Positions 51,245 through 60,068 of a DNA stretch of 64,000 nucleotides are shown in pieces. Made by a program: the position numbers and the translations under genes. This DNA comes from CAIMUS01 sp963708455 (GTDB lineage Bacteria > Pseudomonadota > Gammaproteobacteria > Competibacterales > Competibacteraceae), in assembly GCA_963708455.1 (NCBI GenBank), contig CAVPSQ010000004.1, forward strand, positions 806,001 through 870,000, written 5' to 3'. Position 1 is the stretch's first letter. Every line of letters starts with the position of its first letter. The notes beneath the pieces were generated by a model that had not been told where the DNA came from, made no database searches, and saw nothing but the letters and a program-made list of their open reading frames with translations.

Positions 51245-51464
51245 AGAGCGCCTCGCGCGCTGGAAGTGGCTCGTCCCATTGACCTAGAGGCTTAGGGGGT
51301 AGCGCCAGGTACTGTTGCATAGCACGCTCGTAAGTGGCACTTTCCTGCATCTGCGCCTTGAGCGCGTCACCTATGTAGCGTGAGACGCTCATCTCCCGTT
51401 CAGCCGCTTGGAGACGAACCCAACGGGCAACTTCGAGTTCCAGGGTGATGGTGATATTTTTCAC
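51222..51464 (-). CDS. RHH antitoxin of the VapC-type toxin
   Basis: 80 residues: MKNITITLELEVARWVRLQA, AEREMSVSRYIGDALKAQMQ and tail LGQWDEPLPAREALYDRP. Its beginning is the ITLELEVARWVR strand and SVSRYIGDAL helix of a CopG/RHH antitoxin. It is followed by the toxin with overlapping ends. Confidence 0.8.
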   Translation of the reverse strand: MKNITITLELEVARWVRLQAAEREMSVSRYIGDALKAQMQESATYERAMQQYLALPPKPLGQWDEPLPAREALYDRPILR

Positions 51465-51767
51465 CGTGATTTATCTCAATTAATTAGCACTGAATAAGTG
51501 TAACACGAAAATAATGTGAACATTTTACCGTTGAGCATAGCTGCCCGGCGAGGACACCAGCCGGGTAGGGGACGCAGTGCGTACCGTTTCCGGGCGACGC
51601 GGCACATGCTGGTACGCGGTGCGTACCCTACGATGGAGCACGGCAGCGAACTGTTCAACTACAGACAGGGAAGTCGGGCGCACATGTGCCCGACCTCAAC
51701 TGCTGGGATGAGGAAAACGTTGGGGAAAGCTCCACTTTTATCTGTCTAATCGTTATTTTTCCAGCAG
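51465..51767. other. Leader and repeat region between two modules
   Basis: No gene. At 51573-51632 is a second copy of the GCGTACC / GGGCGACGCGGCACA / GGTGCGTACCCTAC unit known from 50555-50612, a dispersed hairpin repeat. GTCGGGCGCACATGTGCCCG at 51673 is a near-palindrome related to the text that flanks IS copy B. Confidence 0.5.
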
Positions 51768-52106
51768 TTACAAGAAGAAAACCTGAGAGCACGCCTTAGC
51801 ATACTCTTGCTGATTGGCCACACGAATGATACGGCGGATAAGCTCCCCAAGCTGGCGTTGCTGCTGCGGCCACAAGAAGATGGGTGCAAAGGCATCGCCT
51901 CGGGCAGCATGCTGGGCCGCGAGCACTAAGAAATCCTGATCATTCGTCACCATAATTCGCTGTTCATGAAACGCTTCCGCCAGCAGGTCTGCGTCATCGG
52001 CTCCTTCCCGTCCACGTTCCTGCACGGTAACCACATCCATACCCCGTTTTCGCAACGCTTCCACCAGCGGCGCAATCACATGTTCGTCGGCATAGACCTT
52101 GAGCAC
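51768..52106 (-). CDS. DUF5615 (PIN-like) toxin-type protein
   Basis: 112 residues: MLKVYADEHVIAPLVEALRK, GMDVVTVQERGREGADDADL, LAEAFHEQRIMVTNDQDFLV and AAQHAARGDAFAPIFLWPQQ. The pattern ADEH, DDADLL, TNDQDFL is that of DUF5615/Mut7-C PIN-like proteins, predicted RNases that pair with DUF433 proteins. The gene follows DUF433 at a 9-base distance. Intact. Confidence 0.82.
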   Translation of the reverse strand: MLKVYADEHVIAPLVEALRKRGMDVVTVQERGREGADDADLLAEAFHEQRIMVTNDQDFLVLAAQHAARGDAFAPIFLWPQQQRQLGELIRRIIRVANQQEYAKACSQVFFL

Positions 52107-52115
52107 GGGTTAACC

Positions 52116-52445
52116 TTAGCCGTGAACCGAGCGGACATCCCTTACCAGTTCTGGATACTGTTGCCGAAATTGCGCTATCCACTGCGCCTCAGACCTCATG
52201 GCGCTGTCGATTTGCTGACGATGGTCCTCATAACAGGCGAGGGCCGAATACACCTGAGCCAGCGTTAAATGAGGATAAACACTGGCGGCAATTTCTTCCG
52301 GCGTAAATCCACCCCGATCGCGGGCCGCCACGATGTCACGCACCCGGATGCGATGCCCTTCGATATGGGGTTCTCCACCCATCACGGTGGGTAGGCAGAC
52401 TATGTGAGCATACTCAGTCTGGAGTATCGCGGTTTCGACCTTCAT
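52116..52445 (-). CDS. DUF433 antitoxin-type protein
   Basis: 109 residues: HIVCLPTVMGGEPHIEGHRI, RVRDIVAARDRGGFTPEEIA, ASVYPHLTLAQVYSALACYE and EDHRQQIDSAM. The GGxPxIxGTRI-type loop and the helix-turn-helix-like segment PEEIAASVYPHLTLAQVYSAL are characteristic of DUF433. It overlaps the preceding truncated gene (ATGA) and precedes the DUF5615 gene. Confidence 0.82.
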   Translation of the reverse strand: MKVETAILQTEYAHIVCLPTVMGGEPHIEGHRIRVRDIVAARDRGGFTPEEIAASVYPHLTLAQVYSALACYEDHRQQIDSAMRSEAQWIAQFRQQYPELVRDVRSVHG

Positions 52446-52618
52446 AGCGGAGCAAAGCCTATCGTAGCGTGAATATAGTCGCGCAGCGCCGCTTTCCCGG
52501 TGTCCATATCACCGGCCAACAAGCAGGCTACTCCTTCTTGCAGCAGGGCTTGGCGGAATGCCGGGTCGCGCCGCGCGCGGACTTGAACGGTGTCTCGGAA
52601 ATCTCGGGTCAATGCCAT
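52442..52618 (-). CDS. Short antidote-like protein, shortened
   Basis: 58 residues: MALTRDFRDTVQVRARRDPA, FRQALLQEGVACLLAGDMDT and GKAALRDYIHATIGFAPL. This equals the first half of a family of addiction-module antidote proteins (TRDFRxTVxxRxxxDPxFRxALLxEG, then DxxTGKxxLRDYIxATIGF), whose second half, a helix-turn-helix, is missing. It ends exactly at the start of the DUF433 gene, so the DUF433 module may have replaced the 3' half. Shortened product possible. Confidence 0.65.
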   Translation of the reverse strand: MALTRDFRDTVQVRARRDPAFRQALLQEGVACLLAGDMDTGKAALRDYIHATIGFAPL

Positions 52619-52676
52619 GCTTAAGTCTCTTGCCGTTGGCGTTGTTTACCGAATATTCCCAGACTACGCACTCCCC

Positions 52677-53519
52677 GGTAGTGTTCCAGATTTGGACATT
52701 ATACAAGCACTCCAAATTCGTATCGGTTGATAAATAAACCAATGACAATATCATGTGTTTTCTTGAGTTTGGAGAAACAAATCGTTTTTCTAACCAACCG
52801 CTTTATTCGCGTCCGTAGCGTCAAATGTTTCCTTTCTATTTTTTGGGTATTGTGTTTACCAATGATAGGCTCCTCAGAAGATAAGTGACGTTCATACGCA
52901 CCCCAATCATCGGTATAAAATCGGGTGATTCCAAATGGTTCAAGCAACACTTTTAACTGTAAAAACACGGCATCTTTATGATCACCCAATACATAAGCAA
53001 GCACTTTTGCACTCTCATAGTCGATGGCATGCCATAACCATCTTGGGTTGTCTTTGCTGCCAACATAACTCCACATTTCATCTAGCTCTGCCTCATCAAC
53101 TCGTTGAATTTTAACAATGACTTCACTATGATTTAGGTTCTCCAACAAGGCTCTATTGACCGATTCCAGGGAGAATTCTTTTTTTTAATTCATTAATTAC
53201 TGTAGTTGGGCTAATCTCTAGTACTCGGGCTGTATCTCTGATACCACTCCCATTGAGCGCCATCTCAATAATCTATTGCTTTACTTCAATCAAACAACCA
53301 TTATAATCAAAATCTAAAATAAACGTCTTGATGGGACAGTCCTGCTGTTGACAAAGATAGCGCTGTTTGACATTCTCGGTTTTTCAGCGTTTCACAATTT
53401 GATTACTACCACAGTGACGACAACGTACAGGTATTAAAACCACAACTGTCTCCTTCTAACAGCAAAGTGTCTGTAATTTCAGGCTCAAATTATATAATAT
53501 CCAATTCTAGAACACTACC
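52677..53519. mobile_element. IS1-family element, degraded
   Basis: The ends are GGTAGTGTTCCAGATTTGGA at 52677 and the related complement (GGTAGTGTTCTAGAATTGGA) ending at 53519, an imperfect 27-base inverted repeat. 843 bp, near the usual IS1 length. The transposase genes on the minus strand contain stops. No target duplication is seen (GCACTCCCC versus AACGCCACA). It lies inside the N-terminus of another transposase remnant. Confidence 0.75.
52699..53440 (-). pseudogene. IS1-family transposase (InsA/InsB type), broken
   Basis: The N-terminal zinc finger part reads IPVRCRHCGSNQIVKR, stop, KTENVKQRYLCQQQDCPIKT, and later VLEISPTTVINELKK. The second part (52699-53148) has AELDEMWSYVGSKDNPRWLW, HAIDYESAKVLAYVLGD and DDWGAYERHL, the InsB DDE core. 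Two stops and frame breaks lie in the InsA part. Not functional as it stands. Confidence 0.8.
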
Positions 53520-53622
53520 AACGCCACATCATCCACCCGCTCCGTGGTAATCACCAGTTCGGCTGTGCTCAGCACGGTCTAGGTGGGTTCATCCAGTTCA
53601 GTTATCATGCCGCTATCCTCAT
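53520..53622 (-). pseudogene. DUF4277 / IS1634-like transposase N-terminal fragment
   Basis: The minus strand reads MITELDEPT, stop, TVLSTAELVITTERVDDVAL, VVF: the beginning of DUF4277-bearing transposases (VxTTERVDDxxLL). It is cut by the IS1 end at 53519 and no continuation is found on the other side. Confidence 0.5.
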
Positions 53623-53892
53623 CGTGGGGGTGCTGCTAAGGAGAGCAACTCCTTGTTTGAAAATACATTCCCAGGCAAATTTCAGAGGCCCTTCCGAAAA
53701 TTCAGTTTTCAGGGTCCTTATTGAGCGAATGAAGAGTTATTGAGCGAATGAAGAGATAATGACCACCAAAATCGATTGAATTTGAAGCCAAAATACCTTG
53801 CCAGAACTGCCGGAGCATCGTATATAATATACTGATTATATTAAAATTTCTAGCGCGGCGGGAATTGCTGCCGCTGCAGAGTCAATCGTGAT
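53623..53892. other. Stretch without a gene
   Basis: AT-rich. The 16-base unit ATTGAGCGAATGAAGA is present twice in tandem at 53722 and 53739. Nothing else recognised. Confidence 0.4.
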
Positions 53893-54120
53893 TTTCACGG
53901 CAACCTACAGAACTATTCCATCGACATGCTGCCGCCCTTCTGGCGCCAGGTCTCTCTGCTCAATCCGATTCTGTATATCGTTAACGCCTTCCGTTACAGC
54001 ATTCTGGGCGTTGCCGATGTCGACCTGTACACGGCGTTTGCGCTCATCCTGCTAGCCGTCAGCATCCTGTTCGGCTTCAGCCTGTGGCCGTTGCACAAAG
54101 GCGTGGGCATCCGGCAGTAG
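53893..54120 (+). pseudogene. ABC-2 type transporter permease (YadH-like), C-terminal fragment
   Basis: Reads YSIDMLPPFWRQVSLLNPIL, YIVNAFRYSILGVADVDLYT and AFALILLAVSILFGFSLWPL followed by a stop: the last two membrane segments of an ABC-2 permease. The N-terminal about 180 residues and the ATPase gene are missing. An ATG at 53926 is an internal methionine. The break lies in the AT-rich stretch to the left. Confidence 0.78.
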
Positions 54121-54155
54121 CTCCCACCGGGCGCACAGTTAAGCAACAGACCAAC

Positions 54156-54197
54156 CCCGCGCAGTCCGTCCGGCTAAAGCCGGACGGACTGCGCGGG
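54156..54197. repeat. Perfect 20-bp-stem hairpin
   Basis: CCCGCGCAGTCCGTCCGGCT, loop AA, AGCCGGACGGACTGCGCGGG. It lies between the ABC permease fragment (plus) and the YcbK-like gene (minus) and could end transcription from both sides, or be a dispersed repeat. No T run. Confidence 0.75.
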
Positions 54198-54277
54198 CCA
54201 CTACGCTGTCGACAACGAATAAAGCCCGCCGTGAACAGCTTGACGGCCCGAATACAATCAGCAGGGATGTTATGGGT

Positions 54278-54904
54278 TCAGCGTGACCAGGTACGAATAG
54301 GCCCGCTATCGACGTGGACGAAGCCAGCGCGCGGATAAAAGCCCACTCCGCCGGCGTCGAGAGACAGGGCGGCGCGCCGCAGTTCGCCGACGCCACGGCC
54401 CGGCATGCGCAGATCGGTCGCCATGCCGTACATGTGGAAGCTGTCGCGAGCCACGCCCCGGCTGCGCAGACGCATCTGAGCGTTGGTGGATGGGGAACGA
54501 TAACCGCTGAGCACGTGCAGGGGTTGCTGCTCATACTCCATCAGAACCTGCAGGAGATACAGTTGATCCAACAGCACAGGATCGTAGGTTTTCATCTGAT
54601 CGGTATAGTGATCGCGCAACGCCCAACTGACATCCCGAAGGGACTCGTGTAGATAACCGTCCACTGGTGTCCAGTACACGGCCCGGATGGTTTCCCCGGT
54701 TTTAGGGGCGTAGAGGTACAGGGTGCGCTCCCTGGCGGTGGTGATTCTGGCCAGGGCGGGGGTGATCGCCAGACTGCCCAGAGACAGGGCGGTCAGCTTC
54801 AGAAAGTTACGCCTGTTGAGGCAACTGCTTGTGTTACCAGGAAACACGGTTCGGGATACCTCCCTAGGTCTATTCAAAGACTGAATAGCAGCTTGCTCTA
54901 GCAT
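54278..54904 (-). CDS. YcbK-like (DUF882, M15 family) exported peptidase
   Basis: 208 residues. Twin-arginine signal LNRRNFLKLTALSLGSLAIT with APALA cut region. The mature part has VLSGYRSPSTNAQMRLRSRG, VARDSFHMYGMATDLRMPGR and GVGFYPRAGFVHVDSGPIRT. These are the zinc ligands and catalytic pattern of M15/DUF882 peptidases (SxHxxGxAxD, HxDxG). The E. coli homologue MepK cleaves 3-3 cross-links in peptidoglycan. Leader with GGAG; alone, next to hisG only by strand. ATG 54904 or a later methionine is not decided. Confidence 0.88.
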   Translation of the reverse strand: MLEQAAIQSLNRPREVSRTVFPGNTSSCLNRRNFLKLTALSLGSLAITPALARITTARERTLYLYAPKTGETIRAVYWTPVDGYLHESLRDVSWALRDHYTDQMKTYDPVLLDQLYLLQVLMEYEQQPLHVLSGYRSPSTNAQMRLRSRGVARDSFHMYGMATDLRMPGRGVGELRRAALSLDAGGVGFYPRAGFVHVDSGPIRTWSR

Positions 54905-55229
54905 TATTCAGATCTCCTGATGGCCAATGGTTTCAGGTTGCCAGACTTTAGTTCATTTCTACCTGCCAGATCAAGAAATTTTGCTTGTCCGGGGTTGCCA
55001 TCAATCCCATTCGTAGTCTAACATTTAGTTCCATTTATTTGATTTTAAAATAAAAAAAACATTTTACTAGGTTTTTTGTCAAGTTTCTCTGAAAATGCCT
55101 CCAAAGGTCGTTTTTCATGAATAAAGCCTGATTTCCCGTCACCGCCGCCGTGCGCGCTGCGGCAGCGGCAGGCGGTTTGCAGCGGGATCCTTACGATTGC
55201 GCGGACCAGGGCGGCGCCCGGCAGGCAGT
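54905..55229. other. Intergenic region without a recognised gene
   Basis: AT-rich around 55030-55075 (an A8 tract and TTTTTTGTC), then GC-rich towards hisG. No repeat of the window's families seen. The promoter of the YcbK-like gene should be near 54920-54990. Confidence 0.4.
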
Positions 55230-56105
55230 TTACAGCACCAGTTTCCTGAGTTCGTACTCCAGAATGCCGGTGGCACCGGCGGCGCTGAGGCGAGGAATCA
55301 AAGCGCGCACCTGCCCCCGGTCCACCACCGTTTCGACCGCCAGCCATTGCTGACCATACAGATGGCTTACGGTGGGCGCATGCAGGCTCGGCAGCAGCGC
55401 CACCACGGCATCCATCCGGTCGGGAGGCACGTTCATCTTCAGTGCCACCTTATTGCGCGCCGCCAGCGCCGCTGTCAGCAGCAGCGCAATCTGGTCGATC
55501 TTGGCTTTCTTCCAGGGGTCCGCCACCGCCGCCCGGTTGGCGATCAGCTGCGTATGCGTATGCAGCAAATCGCAGACGATGCGTAAACCATGCGCGCGGA
55601 TGGTGCTGCCCGTTTCGGTGATTTCCACCGCCGCATCCACCAGTCCTTCCACCACCTTGGCTTCGGTGGCGCCCCAGGAAAATTCCACTTCGGCGTCGAT
55701 GCGGCGGTCGCCGAGATAGCGGCGGGTGAAATTGACCAGTTCGGTGGCGATTTTTTTGCCTTGCAGATCTTCCACCGAGCGGATGAGAGAATCTCTGGGC
55801 ACCACCAGCACCCAGCGGCATGGCTGGTCCAGGCTTTTGGAATACACGAGGTCGGTGATGGGTACGACATCGGCTTGCGTTTCCAGAATCCAGTCCCGTC
55901 CGGTCAGGCCCACGTCGAGCGTACCGGTGGCCACGTAAGGAGCCATTTCCTGGGCGCGCACCAGCGCGCAGGTCATTTCCGGATCGTCGCTGTCGGGAAA
56001 ATAGTTGCGGGAACGCGATTGAATGTTCCAGCCGGCCTGGGCGAACAGGCCGATGGTGGACGCTTCCAGACTGCCTTTGGGAATACCGAGTTTTAACTGT
56101 TGCAT
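55230..56105 (-). CDS. hisG: ATP phosphoribosyltransferase, long form
   Basis: First enzyme of histidine synthesis. The 291 residues contain KLGIPKGSLEASTIGLFAQA, VGLTGRDWILET, KIATELVNFTRRYLGD, AAVEITETGSTIRAHGLRIV (PRPP loop) and a C-terminal ACT/PII-like regulatory domain (MDAVVALLPSLHAPTVSHLY to ATGILEYELRKLVL). The long form works as a hexamer inhibited by histidine and needs no HisZ. No other his genes are adjacent. Confidence 0.93.
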   Translation of the reverse strand: MQQLKLGIPKGSLEASTIGLFAQAGWNIQSRSRNYFPDSDDPEMTCALVRAQEMAPYVATGTLDVGLTGRDWILETQADVVPITDLVYSKSLDQPCRWVLVVPRDSLIRSVEDLQGKKIATELVNFTRRYLGDRRIDAEVEFSWGATEAKVVEGLVDAAVEITETGSTIRAHGLRIVCDLLHTHTQLIANRAAVADPWKKAKIDQIALLLTAALAARNKVALKMNVPPDRMDAVVALLPSLHAPTVSHLYGQQWLAVETVVDRGQVRALIPRLSAAGATGILEYELRKLVL

Positions 56106-56226
56106 GCTACAACCTTCTGTCCAAAAAAAATCACGTCATGGTTACGCTAACTTGAACTTACGAGTCACTGGAACAAGGGCTTCACTTGGCAAAATTTTTA
56201 CGCTTATCCCCTGCCGAGCCAAGCGG

Positions 56227-56724
56227 CTATTTGCTCGGCTTGGAGCGCACCCCGATCACGCGGCCCGCCTGCGGCGGGCGCGGCAGTTGCAGATGCTGCG
56301 TCATCACCATACCGAGCCGATCCAGTACCTGCAACGGCATGGGCGCACTGCGCCGCTGAGTCAGATCCACGTGGATCAGTATCAGTTCGGTGGTCGCCGC
56401 CAGGAAGTCCTGCTCGCTATGGTGCATGTAGTGGAAGTAGTGAATGCGCTTGCTATCGAAGCCGAGTAGCTGCGTGGTGATATGCAGTGGATCGCCAGCC
56501 ACCAATTCGCGCTGAAAGTTCACATGGGTTTCCACTACGAAGGTCGAACAGCGCCGGTGTTCACGATAATCCCGATCCATGCCCAGGTAATCGATCAGCG
56601 CATCGGTGGCGTGGTCGAAAACCAGCACATAGTAGGCGATATTCATATGGCCGTTGTAATCGAGCCATTCGGGTAGCACTACGGTGCGGTATAGACACAG
56701 CGGCGCAGGCGACTGAGTAGGCAT
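56227..56724 (-). CDS. Thioesterase of the hotdog fold
   Basis: 165 residues from ATG 56724: MPTQSPAPLCLYRTVVLPEW, LDYNGHMNIAYYVLVFDHAT, FVVETHVNFQRELVAGDPLH and RIHYFHYMHHSEQDFLAATT. The motif DYNGHMNxxxYxxxFD is that of 4-hydroxybenzoyl-CoA thioesterase-like proteins. It hydrolyses an unknown acyl-CoA. The upstream ATG 56769 would add 15 residues. Stands alone on the minus strand between parC and hisG. Confidence 0.85.
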   Translation of the reverse strand: MPTQSPAPLCLYRTVVLPEWLDYNGHMNIAYYVLVFDHATDALIDYLGMDRDYREHRRCSTFVVETHVNFQRELVAGDPLHITTQLLGFDSKRIHYFHYMHHSEQDFLAATTELILIHVDLTQRRSAPMPLQVLDRLGMVMTQHLQLPRPPQAGRVIGVRSKPSK

Positions 56725-56756
56725 CGGCAGGAGCTGTCTTTCCAGATTTGCGGACT

Positions 56757-56786
56757 GCCTGGACGTCATCCGTCCAGGCTTTTTAT
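56757..56786 (+). terminator. Hairpin followed by T run (plus-strand orientation)
   Basis: GCCTGGACG, loop TCATC, CGTCCAGGC, then CTTTTTATTT-like text (TTTTTATTT). It has the form of an intrinsic terminator but reads on the plus strand, where no gene precedes it. On the minus strand the T run is on the wrong side. It might block antisense transcription entering parC. Confidence 0.45.
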
Positions 56787-56821
56787 TTATCGATCAATTT
56801 ATTATGCACTGCGTTCGGGCA

Positions 56822-59071
56822 TCAGTCACCTGCGACGAGACGTTCCACCCGCTGGAACCCGCGCGGCAGCAGACCGCCGCGCCGGCCCCGTTCGGCGGCA
56901 TAGCTGTCCAGATCCACCGGGCGCAGCGTAAGCGCCCGCTTACCGCTGTGCAGGATGGCGTTGGTGCCTGTTGGTAGGCTCATCAGAGCCGTCAGCGTGT
57001 CGGCCGGATTGCCTGCCTTGGGCGCCGGCAGATGGATGATCTTGTTACCCTTGCCTCTGGGCAGTTGCGGTAATTCGCTGCTGGGAAACACCAGCAGATG
57101 GCCGCTGCCGCTGACTGCCACCAGCCGGTCGGTTTGCAGGGAGTTGATGCGGACGGGCGGCAGCGCCTCGGACCCTGCCGGCAGGGTCAGTACCACCTTG
57201 CCGGTCTTGTTACGAGTCAGCAGATGCTCGACAGTGCAGACAAAGCCGTAACCGGCGCTGGACGCCAGCAGATAGAGTTCCTCCGGATTGCCCAGCAGTA
57301 CCGCCACGAAACGGGCACCCTCCGGCGGGCTGAGGCGGCCCGTCAGTGGCTCGCCGTAACCCCGCGCCGAAGCCAGGGTGTGCGCCGGCAAGGCGTAGCT
57401 GCGTCCGGTGGAGTCGAGGAATATGGCCTGCTGGGTGCTGCGTCCCTGGGCCTGAGCCAGAAAGCCGTCGCCGGCTTTATAACTCAGCGAGGCGGCATCG
57501 ACATCGCGTTTGGCGGCTCGCACCCAGCCTTTTTGCGACAGCACCACGATCACCGGCTCGCTGGGCGTCAGACTGGTTTCGTCCAACGCCTGGGCGGGCT
57601 TGCGCTCCACCAGCCGCGAGCGCCGGGCATCGCCATAACGTTCAGCATCTTCCTCGATTTCCCGGCGGATAAAAGTCTTCAGCCGTTTTTCCGACCCCAG
57701 CAGACTTTGCAGGCGGGTCTGCTCCTGGGCGAGTTTATCCTGCTCACCGCGAATCTTCATCTCCTCCAGTCGGGCGAGTTGCCGCAGGCGGGTTTCCAGA
57801 ATGGCTTCGGCCTGGGCGTCCGACAGTTGGAAACGCTGCATCAGCACCGGCTTAGGATCGTTGTTGGTACGGACGATGCGGATGACCTCGTCCAGGTTGA
57901 GATAGGCGATCAGCAGTCCTGCCAGAATGTGGAGGCGTTTTTCCACCCGGTCCAGGTGGTATTGCAGACGGCGGCGCACGGTGGCGATGCGGAATTGCAG
58001 CCACTCCTCCAGAATCTGCCGCAGGTTTTTGACCTGGGGCCGGCCGTCCAGTCCGATGATGTTCAGATTGACCCGGTAGCTGCGCTCCAGATCGGTGGTG
58101 GCGAACAGATGGTCCATCAACATCTCCACATCCACCCGGTTGGAGCGCAGGTCGATCACCAGCCGGGTGGGATTCTCATGATCCGATTCGTCGCGCAGAT
58201 CTTCCACCATCGGTAGTTTTTTGGCATTCATCTGGGCGGCGATCTGCTCCAGCAAGCGCGCGCCGGACACCTGATAGGGTAAGGCGGTGATGACGACAGT
58301 GCCGTTTTCCCGCTCGTAACAGGCCCGCATCCGGACCGTGCCGTTGCCGCTGCGATAGATTTTGTGAAGCTCGTCCGGCGGCGTGATGATTTCCGCCCCG
58401 CCGGGATAATCGGGACCGGTCACGATCCGACCGAGCTGGTCAAGATCGGTCTGAGGGTTATCCAGCAACTGGATACAGGCCGCCGCCAGTTCGCGCAGAT
58501 TGTGGGGCGGAATGTCGGTAGCCATGCCGACCGCGATGCCAGTGGCGCCGTTCAGCAGCACATGCGGCACCCGGGCCGGCAGCAGCACGGGCTCTTCCAG
58601 TGTGCCGTCGAAATTGGGCACCCAGTCCACCGTGCCCTGTCCCAGTTCGGACAGCAGCAGTTCGGCGAACGACGACAGCCGCGATTCGGTGTAACGCATG
58701 GCGGCGAAGGATTTGGGATCGTCCAGCGACCCCCAGTTGCCCTGGCCGTCGATGAGCGGATAGCGGTAGGAAAAGGGCTGGGCCATCAGCACCATCGCCT
58801 CGTAGCAGGCGGCGTCGCCATGCGGATGGAATTTGCCGATGACCTCGCCGACGGTGCGGGCGGATTTCTTATGCTTGCCGCTGGCGGCCAGACCTAGTTC
58901 GGACATTGCATAGACAATGCGCCGCTGCACCGGTTTCAGACCGTCGCCGACGTGCGGCAGGGCACGGTCCAGAATGACGTACATCGAGTAATCCAGATAG
59001 GCCTTTTCGGTGAACACCTTGAGGGGAATCTGTTCGACGCCTTCGGGGGCAAAAGGGAGAATGTTGGACAT
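56822..59071 (-). CDS. parC: DNA topoisomerase IV subunit A
   Basis: 749 residues, near the usual length. The breakage-reunion domain has RALPHVGDGLKPVQRRIVYA, GKFHPHGDAACYEAMVLMAQ and the catalytic Tyr in AAMRYTESRLSSFA, with the quinolone-relevant Ser position occupied as in GKYHPHGD-type motifs (here HPHGDAA). The C-terminal beta-propeller includes GYGEPLTGRLSPPEG. It unlinks daughter chromosomes with ParE (GyrB-like), not present here. The start MSNILPFAPEGVEQIPLKVF is the usual one. Confidence 0.94.
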   Translation of the reverse strand: MSNILPFAPEGVEQIPLKVFTEKAYLDYSMYVILDRALPHVGDGLKPVQRRIVYAMSELGLAASGKHKKSARTVGEVIGKFHPHGDAACYEAMVLMAQPFSYRYPLIDGQGNWGSLDDPKSFAAMRYTESRLSSFAELLLSELGQGTVDWVPNFDGTLEEPVLLPARVPHVLLNGATGIAVGMATDIPPHNLRELAAACIQLLDNPQTDLDQLGRIVTGPDYPGGAEIITPPDELHKIYRSGNGTVRMRACYERENGTVVITALPYQVSGARLLEQIAAQMNAKKLPMVEDLRDESDHENPTRLVIDLRSNRVDVEMLMDHLFATTDLERSYRVNLNIIGLDGRPQVKNLRQILEEWLQFRIATVRRRLQYHLDRVEKRLHILAGLLIAYLNLDEVIRIVRTNNDPKPVLMQRFQLSDAQAEAILETRLRQLARLEEMKIRGEQDKLAQEQTRLQSLLGSEKRLKTFIRREIEEDAERYGDARRSRLVERKPAQALDETSLTPSEPVIVVLSQKGWVRAAKRDVDAASLSYKAGDGFLAQAQGRSTQQAIFLDSTGRSYALPAHTLASARGYGEPLTGRLSPPEGARFVAVLLGNPEELYLLASSAGYGFVCTVEHLLTRNKTGKVVLTLPAGSEALPPVRINSLQTDRLVAVSGSGHLLVFPSSELPQLPRGKGNKIIHLPAPKAGNPADTLTALMSLPTGTNAILHSGKRALTLRPVDLDSYAAERGRRGGLLPRGFQRVERLVAGD

Positions 59072-59426
59072 GATGAGCGCAACGTTATCTTCTCTGACTC
59101 AAGCGGGGACTAGTGGATAAGCGCGGCAATTTTGACAGGTTAGTCTAGGTGCCGGCTATCCGTAGGTCGAATTAGCGTAGCGTAACCCAACAGGTCGGGA
59201 CTTGCCGCGGCTTGGTTGGGTTACGAAGCCGGCGCGCTTCACTCAACCTGCTTAATAAATTTTTATAATCAACAACTTATTGTGAACGCCGCCTACTTGG
59301 GAACCAACCATCGCCAAAGTCGGGAAGAGCGGGTCGGAAATAATTTTCTGGTTCATGCCAAGGTGCAAAGACGCCAACAACAGGGTCGGCAGGGATGTCG
59401 GCTCTACGAGGCAAGGTGGAGCGCGC
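59072..59426. other. Intergenic region with a dispersed repeat
   Basis: At 59162-59225 is a hairpin-prone unit, GTAGGTCGAATTAGCGTAGC, GTAACCCAACAGG, TTGGTTGGGTTACG, common in proteobacterial genomes. The rest shows no gene. parC promoter lies close to 59090-59120. Confidence 0.5.
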
Positions 59427-60047
59427 TCAGGCCGTTGTTGCAGCCAGCAACCGTTGGCCCTCCCGCAGCAAGGCGTTGCGCCGGAACAGCAGGGTCAGGC
59501 GACCGCCGCCGCTGTTGCGCCATAAAATGGCCGCCCGAATCCCCGCCAGCAGCAGCGCGCGAATACGATTCTGATTGTCGGGATTGGACAGAAAAAGAGG
59601 ATTGCCCTGCACCATGATGCGCGGCGTTAGCGCACTGATGGTGGCCGTGTAAAGCTGCGCGAAATCGGCAATCATGGCCTCATCGACCACCGAAAAATGC
59701 TCCAACCGGGCGATGCTGGCCTCAATGCCGGCGCGGATCTGCCGCACCAGGTCGGGCCGTCTGGCCAGCTTGCGCTCCAGCATCAGCAGATTGATGATGT
59801 AACGGGTAATTTCCATATCCCTGGGCCGTTGCAGTTGCTCACACAGCGAACGCAGTCCGGGACGCAGGCTGGCGGGGCCGCCGTAAACCTGCGCATTATT
59901 CTGCGGGTCGATTTGCAACAGACTGGCAAGACAGACATAACAAGCCTCCGGTTCGGCCTGACCCTGATGAGCGATATCGCGCACCAGACTGGTCGCTTGA
60001 AACAGGGCGGCCAAGGCGAGCACCCGTTCCTGGTCGGTTTGCGGCAT
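59427..60047 (-). CDS. hflD: High frequency lysogenization protein HflD
   Basis: 206 residues: MPQTDQERVLALAALFQATS, LVRDIAHQG, RYIINLLMLERKLARRPDLV, QIRAGIEASIARLEHFSVVD and RIRALLLAGIRAAILWRNSG. An all-helical peripheral membrane protein; in E. coli it affects lambda lysogeny by binding CII. It directly follows mnmA (21 bases), the standard arrangement in gammaproteobacteria. Complete. Confidence 0.9.
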   Translation of the reverse strand: MPQTDQERVLALAALFQATSLVRDIAHQGQAEPEACYVCLASLLQIDPQNNAQVYGGPASLRPGLRSLCEQLQRPRDMEITRYIINLLMLERKLARRPDLVRQIRAGIEASIARLEHFSVVDEAMIADFAQLYTATISALTPRIMVQGNPLFLSNPDNQNRIRALLLAGIRAAILWRNSGGGRLTLLFRRNALLREGQRLLAATTA

Positions 60048-60068
60048 GGGATTATCCTTGTGGTCGGT

